From contig JAEESW010000003.1 in assembly GCA_016290135.1 (NCBI GenBank), positions 62,001-126,000 on the forward strand: a DNA stretch of 64,000 nt, in the 5' to 3' direction. The notes below the pieces were generated by a model that ran no database searches, was not told where the DNA came from, and saw only the letters and a program-made list of their open reading frames with translations. Source of the DNA: a bacterium. Its GTDB lineage: Bacteria; UBP6; UBA1177. A program made the translations under genes and the position numbers. Shown piece after piece: positions 1-8,347 of this stretch. Every line of letters begins with the position of its first letter. Within the stretch, counting starts at the first letter, position 1.

Positions 1-909
1 ATCCACGACGGCGATTCAGATTCTGACGGTGAAAAACCTGATGAGAACGGTGAGGAAGAAGGGGTCTACGCCCTTGAGCCCGATGTCGGATCGTGCACTT
101 CAGGCATTCCCTCTGACAGCGAAAAGAAGAAAGTTCTCGACAGGATCAACTATCTGCGCTCGATCCACAAACTGGATCCGGTCGTTTACGATGACAAAGA
201 TGATGAGGTCACGGCGGAATGCGCTCTTGTCATCGCAGCGAACGAGCAGCTCAGCCACACTCCCGACAGTTCATGGAAATGCTGGTCTCAGGTAGCTTAC
301 GACGGATGCAGTTCGAGCAATATCCACATAGGAATGGCTTCCTACGATATGTCTTCGACCGACAGTGCGACGATCGTCGATGACTTTATGACTGAAGAGT
401 ATCAGGGAGAACCTAAAACTCTCGGTCACAGACGCTGGCTCATCGATCCGTGGCTTACCCACATCGCTTTCGGACGCGCCGACTACTATGACGGCAACGG
501 ATATTTTGTTCTTGGTTCGGCAATAAAAGTCATAAACGATGACGACGGCACCGGTGCCATTGCCGGCTCCGACATCAAATTTGTCGCCTATCCTTTTGAA
601 AACTATCCGGCAGACCTTTATAACGACAACATCATGATGTCATTTACCGTGATAAAGGACAGATTCAGCAAGTATTCCAACGGGACGGGTATCAATTTTG
701 CTTCCGCGACGATAGCGATAATCGATCCCGACAACAAAACGATGAAAGTGAAAAATATAGACTACGACACGCAGGGCTACGGAGTTCCCAACAATCTGCG
801 CTGGTATGTCGAAGGGATCAAGCCGAATGTAAAATATAATGTCACGGTATCTAATATCATGATCAACGACAACCCTGAATTTTATCAATACTGGTTTGAA
901 CTTAAATAG
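1..909 (+). CDS. CAP-superfamily (SCP/PR1-like) exported protein, 5' truncated
   Basis: Reading frame 1 is open from the first base, so the N-terminus lies outside the window. The visible part starts with a Ser/Asp/Glu-rich linker of the kind found after lipoboxes elsewhere here, then a CAP-type domain: an N-terminal helix with NYLRSIHKLDPV, a conserved His in QLSHTPDS, and the later GHRRWLIDP segment typical of bacterial CAP proteins. The last ~100 residues look like a beta-rich appendage. CAP proteins are secreted or surface proteins of varied, often unknown, function. The stop is nine bases before the next lipoprotein gene, so the two are probably cotranscribed. Confidence 0.75.
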   Translation: MHDGDSDSDGEKPDENGEEEGVYALEPDVGSCTSGIPSDSEKKKVLDRINYLRSIHKLDPVVYDDKDDEVTAECALVIAANEQLSHTPDSSWKCWSQVAYDGCSSSNIHIGMASYDMSSTDSATIVDDFMTEEYQGEPKTLGHRRWLIDPWLTHIAFGRADYYDGNGYFVLGSAIKVINDDDGTGAIAGSDIKFVAYPFENYPADLYNDNIMMSFTVIKDRFSKYSNGTGINFASATIAIIDPDNKTMKVKNIDYDTQGYGVPNNLRWYVEGIKPNVKYNVTVSNIMINDNPEFYQYWFELK

Positions 910-918
910 GGGATTTAA

Positions 919-1770
919 ATGAAAAAAGTTTTGTTTTTATTGAGCTTTTTGCTTGTTTTCATCGTGTCGTGCGGAGATGGTTCTGATTCTTCGAAACATA
1001 ATGATCCGGAAACTCCGGCGGCGGACCAGGCAGATCCCGGTGATGGGAGCGAACCTTCTGAAACTCCCGATACGGCAGAAAACGGAGGCTCTTCTGACCC
1101 GACAACCCCTGCCGGTGATACGGAACCTTCGGAAACGCCAGGCGGTAATGACGATACGATGGAAGAAGATCCTGCGCCTGAAACTCAGGCTGAAAGATTC
1201 TGTCAGTATGCCTGCACGACCGCTTCCGACTGCGTTCAGGGAAGCGCGAGTGCCATAAACGACGAAGACAACTACAAGTGCGAGAACAGAAAATGTGTAT
1301 ATTTGGGTTGCCTGAGCGACGCGGAATGTGATGAGATATACGGAGCCGTCACTGCGGCGACAGGCAGAGTCTACCGCTGCAACAAAAACGGTGCTTACGG
1401 TTATCCGGAATGCACACCAGTATGCTCGAATGCGGAGGACTGCAATCTTTACGGTGAAGGCTCGACGCAGTATGCCTACGATTTGGACAACAACAAATGT
1501 GAAAACGGATTTTGCGTCTATACCGGTTGCAACAGCGATGCGGAATGTGAAGTGTCAACATATTCAAGCGATTACAAGTGTATTGAACAGGATTATTCGG
1601 GAAAAACTTTGAAAATCTGCATTATTCCCTGCAAAACTGCGGCAGACTGCGCAAATTCTGTCTATCCGGAAGAATATTACGAGTGCAGAAATTCGCAGTG
1701 CATTGCAAAAAGCTGCGAAAGCGACGAATGGTGCGCTGAAAATATCAATTCGAATTTTTCGTGTTTATAG
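919..1770 (+). CDS. Cys-rich surface lipoprotein
   Basis: 283 aa. A signal peptide (MKKVLFLLSFLLVFIVSC) ends in a lipobox with Cys18, so this should be a lipid-anchored envelope protein. Residues ~20-90 are a Pro/Glu/Thr/Asp-rich linker. The rest holds about four Cys-rich modules of ~45 residues built around repeats such as CENRKCVYLGC and CENGFCVYTGC, each with a 'SDAEC' or 'TAADC' motif, probably disulfide-bonded. The ATG follows AGGGGAT. It lies between the CAP protein and the cupin gene with gaps of 9 and 8 bases, suggesting one operon. No enzymatic function can be assigned. Confidence 0.8.
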   Translation: MKKVLFLLSFLLVFIVSCGDGSDSSKHNDPETPAADQADPGDGSEPSETPDTAENGGSSDPTTPAGDTEPSETPGGNDDTMEEDPAPETQAERFCQYACTTASDCVQGSASAINDEDNYKCENRKCVYLGCLSDAECDEIYGAVTAATGRVYRCNKNGAYGYPECTPVCSNAEDCNLYGEGSTQYAYDLDNNKCENGFCVYTGCNSDAECEVSTYSSDYKCIEQDYSGKTLKICIIPCKTAADCANSVYPEEYYECRNSQCIAKSCESDEWCAENINSNFSCL

Positions 1771-1778
1771 GAGATTAA

Positions 1779-2543
1779 ATGAAAATCCTTTTTGTTACAC
1801 CCGGAAAAAATGAAAATCCCTTTTTGAACGGTTTTTCTTTCAATGAATTGGAAAAACTTACGGCTGAAATAAACGGCGGGAAAACCGGCTGCAGCGCAGA
1901 GATCCTCGATATTTCATCTTTTGACCTGAAAAGCCTCTCGATACACGATGTCGAAAAGATCCTTGAGGGTCTCGGACCGAATATTCTGGATTTCGAAGCC
2001 ATCCACACTTTTTCCTTTTTCCCATTCATAAACAGAGCGTTCTTCAAGCAGTTCATTTTTTACGATCCGGGGATATTGTCTTTGAAAAATGAGTTCGCTA
2101 CTTTTTTCGGAAATATCGACGACCTGAACTGCTGCAAGTGTGACGTGAAAAAATTCAGCGCAGAAGGACTTTGCGATTTTTACCGGCACACAATGATCAA
2201 TTCCAAAGCTTTTGACACGAGACCGTGGGGATGGTGGAGGACTTTGATAAGTGCGGATGACTACAAGATCAAGCAGATCGTTGTCGAGCCGCACCACAAG
2301 CTGAGCCTCCAGACGCACGAGTTCAGGAGCGAGACATGGATAATCGCGGAAGGCAGCGGTTTTGTCGTGATAGGAAGCCGCAGATTCAAAGCTGAAAAAG
2401 GGCTCGTTTTCACGATCCCGAAACGTGAGAAGCACCGCGCCGAAACGGAGGATTCGTCGATGATCATCATCGAACTCCAGCTCGGAAGCTATCTCGGAGA
2501 AGATGATGTCAAAAGGATAGAGGATATCTACGGGAGAGCCTGA
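1779..2543 (+). CDS. Mannose-6-phosphate isomerase type II-like cupin with unknown N-terminal domain
   Basis: 254 aa in two parts. Residues ~146-250 are a cupin of the type II phosphomannose isomerase family: RPWGWW, then metal-binding EPHHKLSLQTHEFRSE and the second cupin block. This domain normally forms the C-terminus of ManC (GMP/PMI bifunctional enzymes). Residues 1-135 are not recognised; MKILFVTPGKNENPF weakly recalls the start of GT-B glycosyltransferases, but the segment is too short for one. The stop overlaps the manC start by one base (TGATG), implying translational coupling. A role in GDP-mannose supply for surface glycans is inferred from the neighbour. Confidence 0.7.
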   Translation: MKILFVTPGKNENPFLNGFSFNELEKLTAEINGGKTGCSAEILDISSFDLKSLSIHDVEKILEGLGPNILDFEAIHTFSFFPFINRAFFKQFIFYDPGILSLKNEFATFFGNIDDLNCCKCDVKKFSAEGLCDFYRHTMINSKAFDTRPWGWWRTLISADDYKIKQIVVEPHHKLSLQTHEFRSETWIIAEGSGFVVIGSRRFKAEKGLVFTIPKREKHRAETEDSSMIIIELQLGSYLGEDDVKRIEDIYGRA

Positions 2544-3595
2544 TGAAACTTTCTGTCGTGATAATGGCGGGCGGCAGCGGAAAAAGATTCTGGCCGTTTT
2601 CGAGAGAAACGAGGGCAAAGCAGAGCCTCAGGCTTTTTTCAGACAAAACTCTGCTTGCAGAAACGATCGAAAGGATAATGCCGCTTGCAGAGGATATCCT
2701 CATTGTTTCTTCTTTGAAGCAGCGCGCCGAGATCGAAAAGGATGCTGCTGAATACAAAAATGTGAAAGTTGTCTATGAACCTTCGGGCAGAAACACTGCG
2801 CCCTGCATCATGCTTGCGCTCGCGGCTGTAAAATCGCGGTGCAGTGAAGATAGAGCGGTTCTCGTCCTTCCTTCCGACCACTATGTCGCTTCTCCGGAAA
2901 AGTTCAGAAAAACTGTTGAGACGGGGCTCGGATTCCTTGAAAGGAACCGTGAGAGCATAGGAACGATCGGAATTGAGCCGGCTTATCCGGAAACAGGTTT
3001 CGGATACATAAAAAAAGGTGCTCCGGCGGAAAACGGAGTGTTCGAAGTCAGTTCTTTCGAGGAAAAACCGTGTCTTGAAAAGGCGGAAAATTTTGTCAGG
3101 AGCGGAAACTATCTGTGGAACGGAGGGATCTTCCTTTTTTCGCTCTCGAATATGCTCGCTGAATTCAAAAAACTCGCTCCCGACATTTATGAGGCGGTAA
3201 GTTCGCTTCGCTCTTTTGATCAGCCTGAGGGCGCCGTTTATTCAGGTGTAAGATCGATATCTTTTGATTATGCGGTAATGGAAAAGACTGAAAGGCCGAT
3301 ATTCACGATCCCGGGCGATTTCGGCTGGAACGATGTCGGCAGCTGGAAAGCCTACTTCGATCTTCTGCCGAAAGATCCCAGCGGCAATGCGAAAGTCGGG
3401 AAAGCCGCTTTTATAAACTGCCGGGATTCCTTCATTGCAAACCTTACCGGAAGGGATATCGTCATGTTCGGCAAAGAGCGTGAACTCCTTGTCGTAACTG
3501 AAGATACAGTATTTTCTGCTTCTCTTGACGATCATGCAAAAATGCGTGAAGTCACAGAATTTTTAGCTGAAAACGGTCTGAAAAAACTTCTCTGA
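2543..3595 (+). CDS. manC: Mannose-1-phosphate guanylyltransferase
   Basis: 350 aa nucleotidyltransferase making GDP-mannose from GTP and mannose-1-phosphate. Visible signatures are the pyrophosphorylase motif GGSGKRFWPFSR at residues ~10-21, PSDHYV for metal/nucleotide binding, FEEKP, YLWNGGIFLF and the family motif DFGWNDVGSW. The length matches the stand-alone GMP domain; the isomerase cupin usually fused C-terminally is instead encoded by the gene just upstream. It starts inside the upstream stop codon (one-base overlap). It is the last gene of the plus-strand group, and no plus-strand terminator is obvious after it. Confidence 0.92.
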   Translation: MKLSVVIMAGGSGKRFWPFSRETRAKQSLRLFSDKTLLAETIERIMPLAEDILIVSSLKQRAEIEKDAAEYKNVKVVYEPSGRNTAPCIMLALAAVKSRCSEDRAVLVLPSDHYVASPEKFRKTVETGLGFLERNRESIGTIGIEPAYPETGFGYIKKGAPAENGVFEVSSFEEKPCLEKAENFVRSGNYLWNGGIFLFSLSNMLAEFKKLAPDIYEAVSSLRSFDQPEGAVYSGVRSISFDYAVMEKTERPIFTIPGDFGWNDVGSWKAYFDLLPKDPSGNAKVGKAAFINCRDSFIANLTGRDIVMFGKERELLVVTEDTVFSASLDDHAKMREVTEFLAENGLKKLL

Positions 3596-3618
3596 AAAAA
3601 TAACTGAAAATCAAAGGA

Positions 3619-3662
3619 CAAAAAAAACCCTGTTTCAAAAACCGAAGTCTTTAAAACAGGGT
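3619..3662 (-). terminator. Rho-independent terminator of the small AEP lipoprotein gene
   Basis: A perfect nine-base inverted repeat (ACCCTGTTT at 3627-3635 with AAACAGGGT at 3654-3662) is followed on the minus strand by a run of seven T. It lies 20 bases after the stop of the minus-strand gene at 3683-3889. On the plus strand no T-run follows, so it is directional. Confidence 0.85.
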
Positions 3663-3682
3663 GGAAAGAAAAATCGCAATGC

Positions 3683-3889
3683 TTATTCAGCAGCTTCTTC
3701 AGCAGCCGGAGCTTCTTCAGCAGCCGGAGCCTGTTCTTCAGCAGCAGCCGGAGCCGGAGCTTCTTCAGCAGCCGGAGCCTGTTCTTCAGCAGCCGGAGCC
3801 TGAGCAGGAGCTTCTTCAGCCTTTTTCTCTGCGGAGCCGCAGGAAACAGCAAAGAACAATGCGAAAAGAGCGATAGCGAGAAATCTCAT
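3683..3889 (-). CDS. Small Ala/Glu/Pro-rich lipoprotein
   Basis: 68 aa. Signal peptide MRFLAIALFALFFAVSC with lipobox Cys17; from residue ~24 on the mature chain consists almost only of Ala, Glu, Pro and Gln in imperfect repeats such as PAAEEQAPAAEEAPAP. The start was chosen at the ATG preceded by GGAGGAAAA at ideal distance rather than longer in-frame possibilities. It has its own strong promoter (3965-3992) and a strong terminator (3619-3662), so it is a monocistronic and probably highly expressed small envelope lipoprotein. A spacer or periplasm-spanning role, as for small abundant lipoproteins elsewhere, is only a guess. Confidence 0.8.
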   Translation of the reverse strand: MRFLAIALFALFFAVSCGSAEKKAEEAPAQAPAAEEQAPAAEEAPAPAAAEEQAPAAEEAPAAEEAAE

Positions 3890-3964
3890 TTTTTCCTCCA
3901 ATTCTTGGTTAAAAAAACAATTTGCTTCCAATGTCACATTGCGTGACGCATAACAAAACGAGGA

Positions 3965-3992
3965 AATATACCAACTTTTTTTTAAAAGTCCA
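3965..3992 (-). promoter_or_regulatory. Sigma70-type promoter of the small AEP lipoprotein
   Basis: Minus strand: -35 TGGACT (3987-3992), 16-bp spacer, -10 TATATT (3965-3970). The predicted ~70-base leader contains GTCAC-gcaat-GTGAC, a small dyad that could form a 5' hairpin stabilising the mRNA. Confidence 0.65.
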
Positions 3993-4078
3993 GTAAAGTT
4001 AAAAAAATTGTTAGCAAGACGTGAAAAAAATTGATCCGCCGGCTTATTCACGTTCGTAAAAATAAATTCCGCAAAAGG

Positions 4079-4106
4079 TCGAAATTTCTAAAAATTCAAG
4101 TATAAT
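4079..4106 (+). promoter_or_regulatory. Probable promoter of glgC-GH57
   Basis: Plus strand: perfect -10 TATAAT at 4101-4106 with a weak -35 (TCGAAA, 4079-4084) at 16 bp. It lies 54 bases upstream of the glgC start. The 270-base region 3890-4159 otherwise holds only the divergent promoter of the AEP lipoprotein and AT-rich sequence; no gene is seen in it. Confidence 0.5.
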
Positions 4107-4159
4107 ACTTCGTTTTTGGCGCGTTTTGGCTGATTTTAACCAATAAAACGGAGGGAAAA

Positions 4160-5410
4160 ATGTCAAAGGCACTTGTAATGATCCTTGCCGGCGGTCAGGG
4201 CAAAAGACTTGCTCCGCTCACTCTCGACAGGGCGAAACCGGCTGTTCCGTTCGGCGGTTCCTACCGTATCATCGACTTTGTCCTGAGCAACTTCGTCAAC
4301 TCGGGTTTTATGCAGATCAAAGTCCTGACGCAGTTTATGAGCGATTCTTTGATCCAGCACATTTCGAGAAACTGGGGGCTCTCACCGCGCTTCAACCAGT
4401 ATGTCGATTCAGTTCCGGCTCAGATGCGTACGGGTGAAAACTGGTATCTGGGCAGTGCCGACGCGATCTATCAGAATCTGAATCTCATCAGAGACGAGTC
4501 TCCGAAAAATGTCTTTGTCTTCAGCGGCGACCATATCTATAAAATGGATATTTCGCAGATGTATACCTATCACAATATCAAAAACGCTGATATGACGATC
4601 GCGGCTCTGCCTGTTCCGATAAAGGAGGCAAGCGCTTTCGGCGTCATCGAAATAGATGAAGATTACCGGATGATCGGTTTTGAAGAGAAACCGAAAAATC
4701 CGAAACCGATCCCCGGCAGGCCTGATTACGCGCTCGTCAGCATGGGAAACTACCTTTTCTCGCGGGAGATCCTTGTTAACGCCGTCACAAACGACGCAAA
4801 AGATCCTGCAAGCGAGCACGATTTCGGGAAAAACGTCATTCCGGCGCTTTATCCCTACAAACGGGTCTATGTTTACGATTTCCTGAAAAACACGATCTAT
4901 ATGCCTGATGAAAACGAGTATGAAAAGCCTTACTGGCGCGATGTCGGAACGATAAAAAGCTACTTCGAGGCTCACATGGATCTTGTTTCGGTCTCTCCGG
5001 CGATCAATCTCTACAACCGCCACTGGCCGATCTTCGGTTTTCCGGAAGTCAATATGCCGCCTGCGAAATTCGTTTTTGCCGACAAAGATCACAAAAGGAT
5101 GGGGATCGCGACCGATTCGCTTGTTTCGGAAGGCTGCATCGTGAGCGGCGGCAGCGTGAACCGCTCCGTTCTTTCGCCCGGCGTCAGGGTCAACAGCTAC
5201 AGCGAGCTTGACCAGTGCGTTATCCTCAACAATGTCAAGATCGGGCGTTACTGCAAGCTCAAAAATGTCATCGTTGACAAGAATGTCGTTATTCCGCCGG
5301 ACACTGCGATCGGTTTCGACCTTAAGAAGGATGCGGAACGCGGTTTCACCGTGACTGAAGAAGGGATCGTCGTCGTTCCGAAGGGTTACAATTTTCAGGA
5401 GGACAGATAG
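4160..5410 (+). CDS. glgC: Glucose-1-phosphate adenylyltransferase
   Basis: 416 aa, the normal GlgC length. Makes ADP-glucose from ATP and glucose-1-phosphate for glycogen synthesis. Signatures: GGQGKRLAPLTLDRAKPAVPFGG at the N-terminus (cut here to the family motif), the substrate loop GSADAIYQN, FSGDHIYKM, FEEKP, and a C-terminal left-handed beta-helix (residues ~300-400) with hexapeptide-like repeats. The ATG follows CGGAGGGAAAA. Three bases separate it from the GH57 gene, so synthesis and processing of storage glucan are co-encoded. Confidence 0.95.
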   Translation: MSKALVMILAGGQGKRLAPLTLDRAKPAVPFGGSYRIIDFVLSNFVNSGFMQIKVLTQFMSDSLIQHISRNWGLSPRFNQYVDSVPAQMRTGENWYLGSADAIYQNLNLIRDESPKNVFVFSGDHIYKMDISQMYTYHNIKNADMTIAALPVPIKEASAFGVIEIDEDYRMIGFEEKPKNPKPIPGRPDYALVSMGNYLFSREILVNAVTNDAKDPASEHDFGKNVIPALYPYKRVYVYDFLKNTIYMPDENEYEKPYWRDVGTIKSYFEAHMDLVSVSPAINLYNRHWPIFGFPEVNMPPAKFVFADKDHKRMGIATDSLVSEGCIVSGGSVNRSVLSPGVRVNSYSELDQCVILNNVKIGRYCKLKNVIVDKNVVIPPDTAIGFDLKKDAERGFTVTEEGIVVVPKGYNFQEDR

Positions 5411-5413
5411 TCC

Positions 5414-7588
5414 ATGTCCGAACTCGTTTTTTTATGGCACATGCACCAGCCCTATTACAAGGACTGCATCAGAAACAAATATTTGATGCCGTGGGTCAGG
5501 CTCCACGCGCTGAAAGGCTACTACGATCTGCCGCTCGCGATGGAAAAATACGGCGTCAAAGGTGTCGTCAATGTCGTTCCGTCGCTTATCGAACAGCTCA
5601 AGGACTATGCCGAAAACAATGTGACCGACGCATGGCTTGAGCACACTCTTCTTGATCCGGCCGAGATGAAAGAGGAGCAGAAGGCGTTCGTCGTCAAGAA
5701 TTTTTTCATGCTGAACTGGGATCGTCTGGTACGCACTTCACCGCGTTACAACGAGCTCCTCAACAAAAGGCTCCGCTACGAGAAAAAACTTGACTGGGTC
5801 GAGACCGCGAAACTTTTCTCGGACGATGAGATCCTTGATCTGCAGGTGCTTTTCAATCTCAAATGGTTCGGTTTCATGGCGCGCGAAAAGTTCGAAAAAC
5901 TTGTGGAACTTGACAGAAAGGACTGCGGGTTCACGAAGGACGAAAAAGAGGATCTGCTTGAGATACAGCGCAAAGTCCTGCGCGAAATAATCCCGCTTTA
6001 CAGGCGTCTTGCCGACGAAGGGGTCATCGAAATTTCCTTTACACCGTTCTATCACCCGATTTTTCCGCTCGTTTACGACAGCGACATCGCGAAAAGGTGC
6101 ATGGACGCTCCTCTTCCGGCAAAATATTCCTATCCCGAGGATGCAAGATGGCATCTTGAGGAGGGAAAGCGTTACAGCGAAGAAGTTTGGGGGAGGAATG
6201 TCTGCGGGATGTGGCCGGCAGAAGGTTCTGTCTCACCTGAAATCATCGGAACTGCTGCAGATGCAGGTGTGAAATGGCTCGCGACCGATGAAACGATACT
6301 TCTGAGATCACTAGGAAATTCCGACAAGGGGAGAGTCCTTTATACACCTTATGTCCTGAAATCGGAGAAAGGCGAGAGCGTTACGGCATTTTTCAGGGAC
6401 AAATACCTTTCCGATCTTCTCGGATTCTCGTTTTCGCAGATGAAGCCTGAGCAGGCTGCTGATATTTTTGTGAGCTACGTGAGAAATGCTGCGGCGAATT
6501 TCAACGGAAACGGACGTGAAGCTGTTGTTTCCGTCATCATGGACGGTGAGAACGCATGGGAATCCTACCCTGACAACGGCGCTCATTTCTTAAAAGAGCT
6601 CTTTACAAGACTGAGAGATGATTCTGAAATAAAAACAGTGACTTATGCTGATATCGTTTCACGCGGAACGGACAAGCTCCCGGTCGTGGAGAGCCTCTGG
6701 TCCGGTTCATGGATAAACGGGAATTACGAGATCTGGATAGGGAACGAAGAGGACAATTCGGCATGGGGATATTTGAAGCGGGTGCGTGATTTCTACGCTA
6801 AATACAGCAGGAACCATGTTGTCGAGCCGCAGATCCACAATGAGATCATGCGCTGTCTCTACCGCGCTGAGGGAAGTGACTGGTTCTGGTGGTACGGTCC
6901 GCAGTTTTCAACAGAAAACGACTGGCTTTTCGACCGTCTTTTCAGGCGGCATCTGCGCCGTGTCTACAATCTGCTCTGTATGAACTACCCCACATTTCTT
7001 GATATTCCGATTTCGTCAAATTCGGGAACAAGCCTTTTTGTTGATCCGACAACAGAGATAGATCCTGTGATCTCCGGCAGAAACAACGGCTACTACGAAT
7101 GGGCCGGAGCGGGATTTTTCGAAAATTCGCGGAAAGCCGGCGGCGCGATGTATAATTCAATCAAGCTGGTCGACAAGATACTTTACGGTTTCAACCGCGA
7201 AAAACTCTTTTTCAGGATCCAGCTCACGAACCCGATGCACTTCTATGAACACAAGAAATACTTCATCAAAGGTTTTCTTATGGATCATCAGAACCTCGAC
7301 TTTGCTCTTCCGATGGTGAGGATCGAAAAAACTCCTTTCCTTGTTCACAGCAGCAATGAATCAGGACGCGTGGCCGATATCGTCGGAGCGGGGGAGGCTG
7401 CTTTTGATGAAGTGATGGAGTTTTCAGTCTACTCTAAAAAGATCGGTCTCAAAGCGGGGGAGAAAGCGAAAGTCTATTTCAAGATCGTCTCTTTTGACGG
7501 TATCGAACTTGAAAGGATCCCGGGAAACGGCTCTATCGAAGTGACTGTTCCCGACGATGCCGCCCTCTTCAAACTGTGGGATGTGTGA
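5414..7588 (+). CDS. Glycoside hydrolase family 57 amylase/amylopullulanase-like enzyme
   Basis: 724 aa, no signal peptide, so cytoplasmic. GH57 motifs are visible in order: HMHQPYY (motif 1), FTPFYHPIFPL (motif 2), GMWPAEGSV with the nucleophile Glu (motif 3), VIMDGENAWESYPDNG with the acid/base Asp (motif 4), and a later GSWINGNYEIWIG block as in alpha-amylase/amylopullulanase-type members. The C-terminal ~180 residues are beta-rich. It probably acts on alpha-1,4/1,6 glucans, here glycogen, given glgC three bases upstream. The exact activity (hydrolase, branching or 4-alpha-glucanotransferase) cannot be decided by eye. It ends one base before the stop of the convergent ATPase gene. Confidence 0.88.
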   Translation: MSELVFLWHMHQPYYKDCIRNKYLMPWVRLHALKGYYDLPLAMEKYGVKGVVNVVPSLIEQLKDYAENNVTDAWLEHTLLDPAEMKEEQKAFVVKNFFMLNWDRLVRTSPRYNELLNKRLRYEKKLDWVETAKLFSDDEILDLQVLFNLKWFGFMAREKFEKLVELDRKDCGFTKDEKEDLLEIQRKVLREIIPLYRRLADEGVIEISFTPFYHPIFPLVYDSDIAKRCMDAPLPAKYSYPEDARWHLEEGKRYSEEVWGRNVCGMWPAEGSVSPEIIGTAADAGVKWLATDETILLRSLGNSDKGRVLYTPYVLKSEKGESVTAFFRDKYLSDLLGFSFSQMKPEQAADIFVSYVRNAAANFNGNGREAVVSVIMDGENAWESYPDNGAHFLKELFTRLRDDSEIKTVTYADIVSRGTDKLPVVESLWSGSWINGNYEIWIGNEEDNSAWGYLKRVRDFYAKYSRNHVVEPQIHNEIMRCLYRAEGSDWFWWYGPQFSTENDWLFDRLFRRHLRRVYNLLCMNYPTFLDIPISSNSGTSLFVDPTTEIDPVISGRNNGYYEWAGAGFFENSRKAGGAMYNSIKLVDKILYGFNREKLFFRIQLTNPMHFYEHKKYFIKGFLMDHQNLDFALPMVRIEKTPFLVHSSNESGRVADIVGAGEAAFDEVMEFSVYSKKIGLKAGEKAKVYFKIVSFDGIELERIPGNGSIEVTVPDDAALFKLWDV

Positions 7589-8347
7589 TCAGGCCTGATT
7601 CCGGCTGTATTTGTCAACATTGAAAAAGCGCTGGACTTTGAATATTTCGGAAGCCATTGCGCCGTCGAATGTGCCTGAGAAAAGAACGTGCTTGTCTGCA
7701 AGCATGAGGACTTTCTGAGCAGTTCTCTTTATTGAAAGAAGTTCATGCGTTACAATGAAATATGTCGTTCCCAGCTGCTCGTTGAGCTTGATGAAAAGCA
7801 TGTCGAGATCACGCGCTGTGACAGGGTCAAGACCGGCCTGAGGCTCGTCAAAAAAGATGATGTCGGGATCCAGGACAAGTGCTCTGGCCAAAGCGCCTCT
7901 TTTTTTCATACCGCCTGAAAGTTCCTGAGGAAATTTGTCGCGGTCTTTGTAAAGATTGACCATCGCAAGTTTCTCGTCAGCCATGTCTTTAGCAGTTTTT
8001 TTCGGGAAATCGGGATAGTGCATCGTTATCGGAAGCATGATGTTCTCTTCCAGAGTGAGAGAGTTGAGAAGCGCCGAATTCTGATATAAGATGCCGATTT
8101 TCTTATAAAAATCCGAATTTTCAGGCATCGGGTGGATAATTTCTTCTTCGTGGAAGAAAATACGGCCGCTCAAAGGGGGATTGAGACCGACGATCGCCTT
8201 CATCAAAGTCGATTTGCCGCATCCTGACTCGCCGAGAACAACGAAACGCTCCCCCTTTTCGATCTGGAATGTGATGTCTTCGAGGATCGTTCTCGTGCCG
8301 TATCCTGCGGTGAGATCCTCGGTCCTGAGCATTATTTCCCGGGGCAT
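7589..8347 (-). CDS. MlaF-like ABC transporter ATP-binding protein (orphan)
   Basis: 252 aa. Walker A GESGCGKST, Q-loop YQNSALLNSLTL, signature LSGGMKKR, Walker B IIFFDEPQAGLDP and the switch His in IVTHEL. The SGGM and the wording around it match the Mla/Ttg2A family rather than general importers. No permease or substrate-binding gene is next to it; a second, complete Mla set lies at 21429-24450. Two starts are possible: ATG at 8347, overlapping pckA by 16 bases, or ATG at 8332 in a TAATG stop/start overlap. Either way it is translationally coupled to pckA. Confidence 0.85.
   Translation of the reverse strand: MPREIMLRTEDLTAGYGTRTILEDITFQIEKGERFVVLGESGCGKSTLMKAIVGLNPPLSGRIFFHEEEIIHPMPENSDFYKKIGILYQNSALLNSLTLEENIMLPITMHYPDFPKKTAKDMADEKLAMVNLYKDRDKFPQELSGGMKKRGALARALVLDPDIIFFDEPQAGLDPVTARDLDMLFIKLNEQLGTTYFIVTHELLSIKRTAQKVLMLADKHVLFSGTFDGAMASEIFKVQRFFNVDKYSRNQA

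Noticed and set aside
3661-3876. Plus-strand Gln/Leu/Pro-rich open frame
   Set aside because: It is the reverse reading of the Ala/Glu/Pro repeats of the minus-strand lipoprotein; the latter has signal peptide, ribosome site, promoter and terminator.
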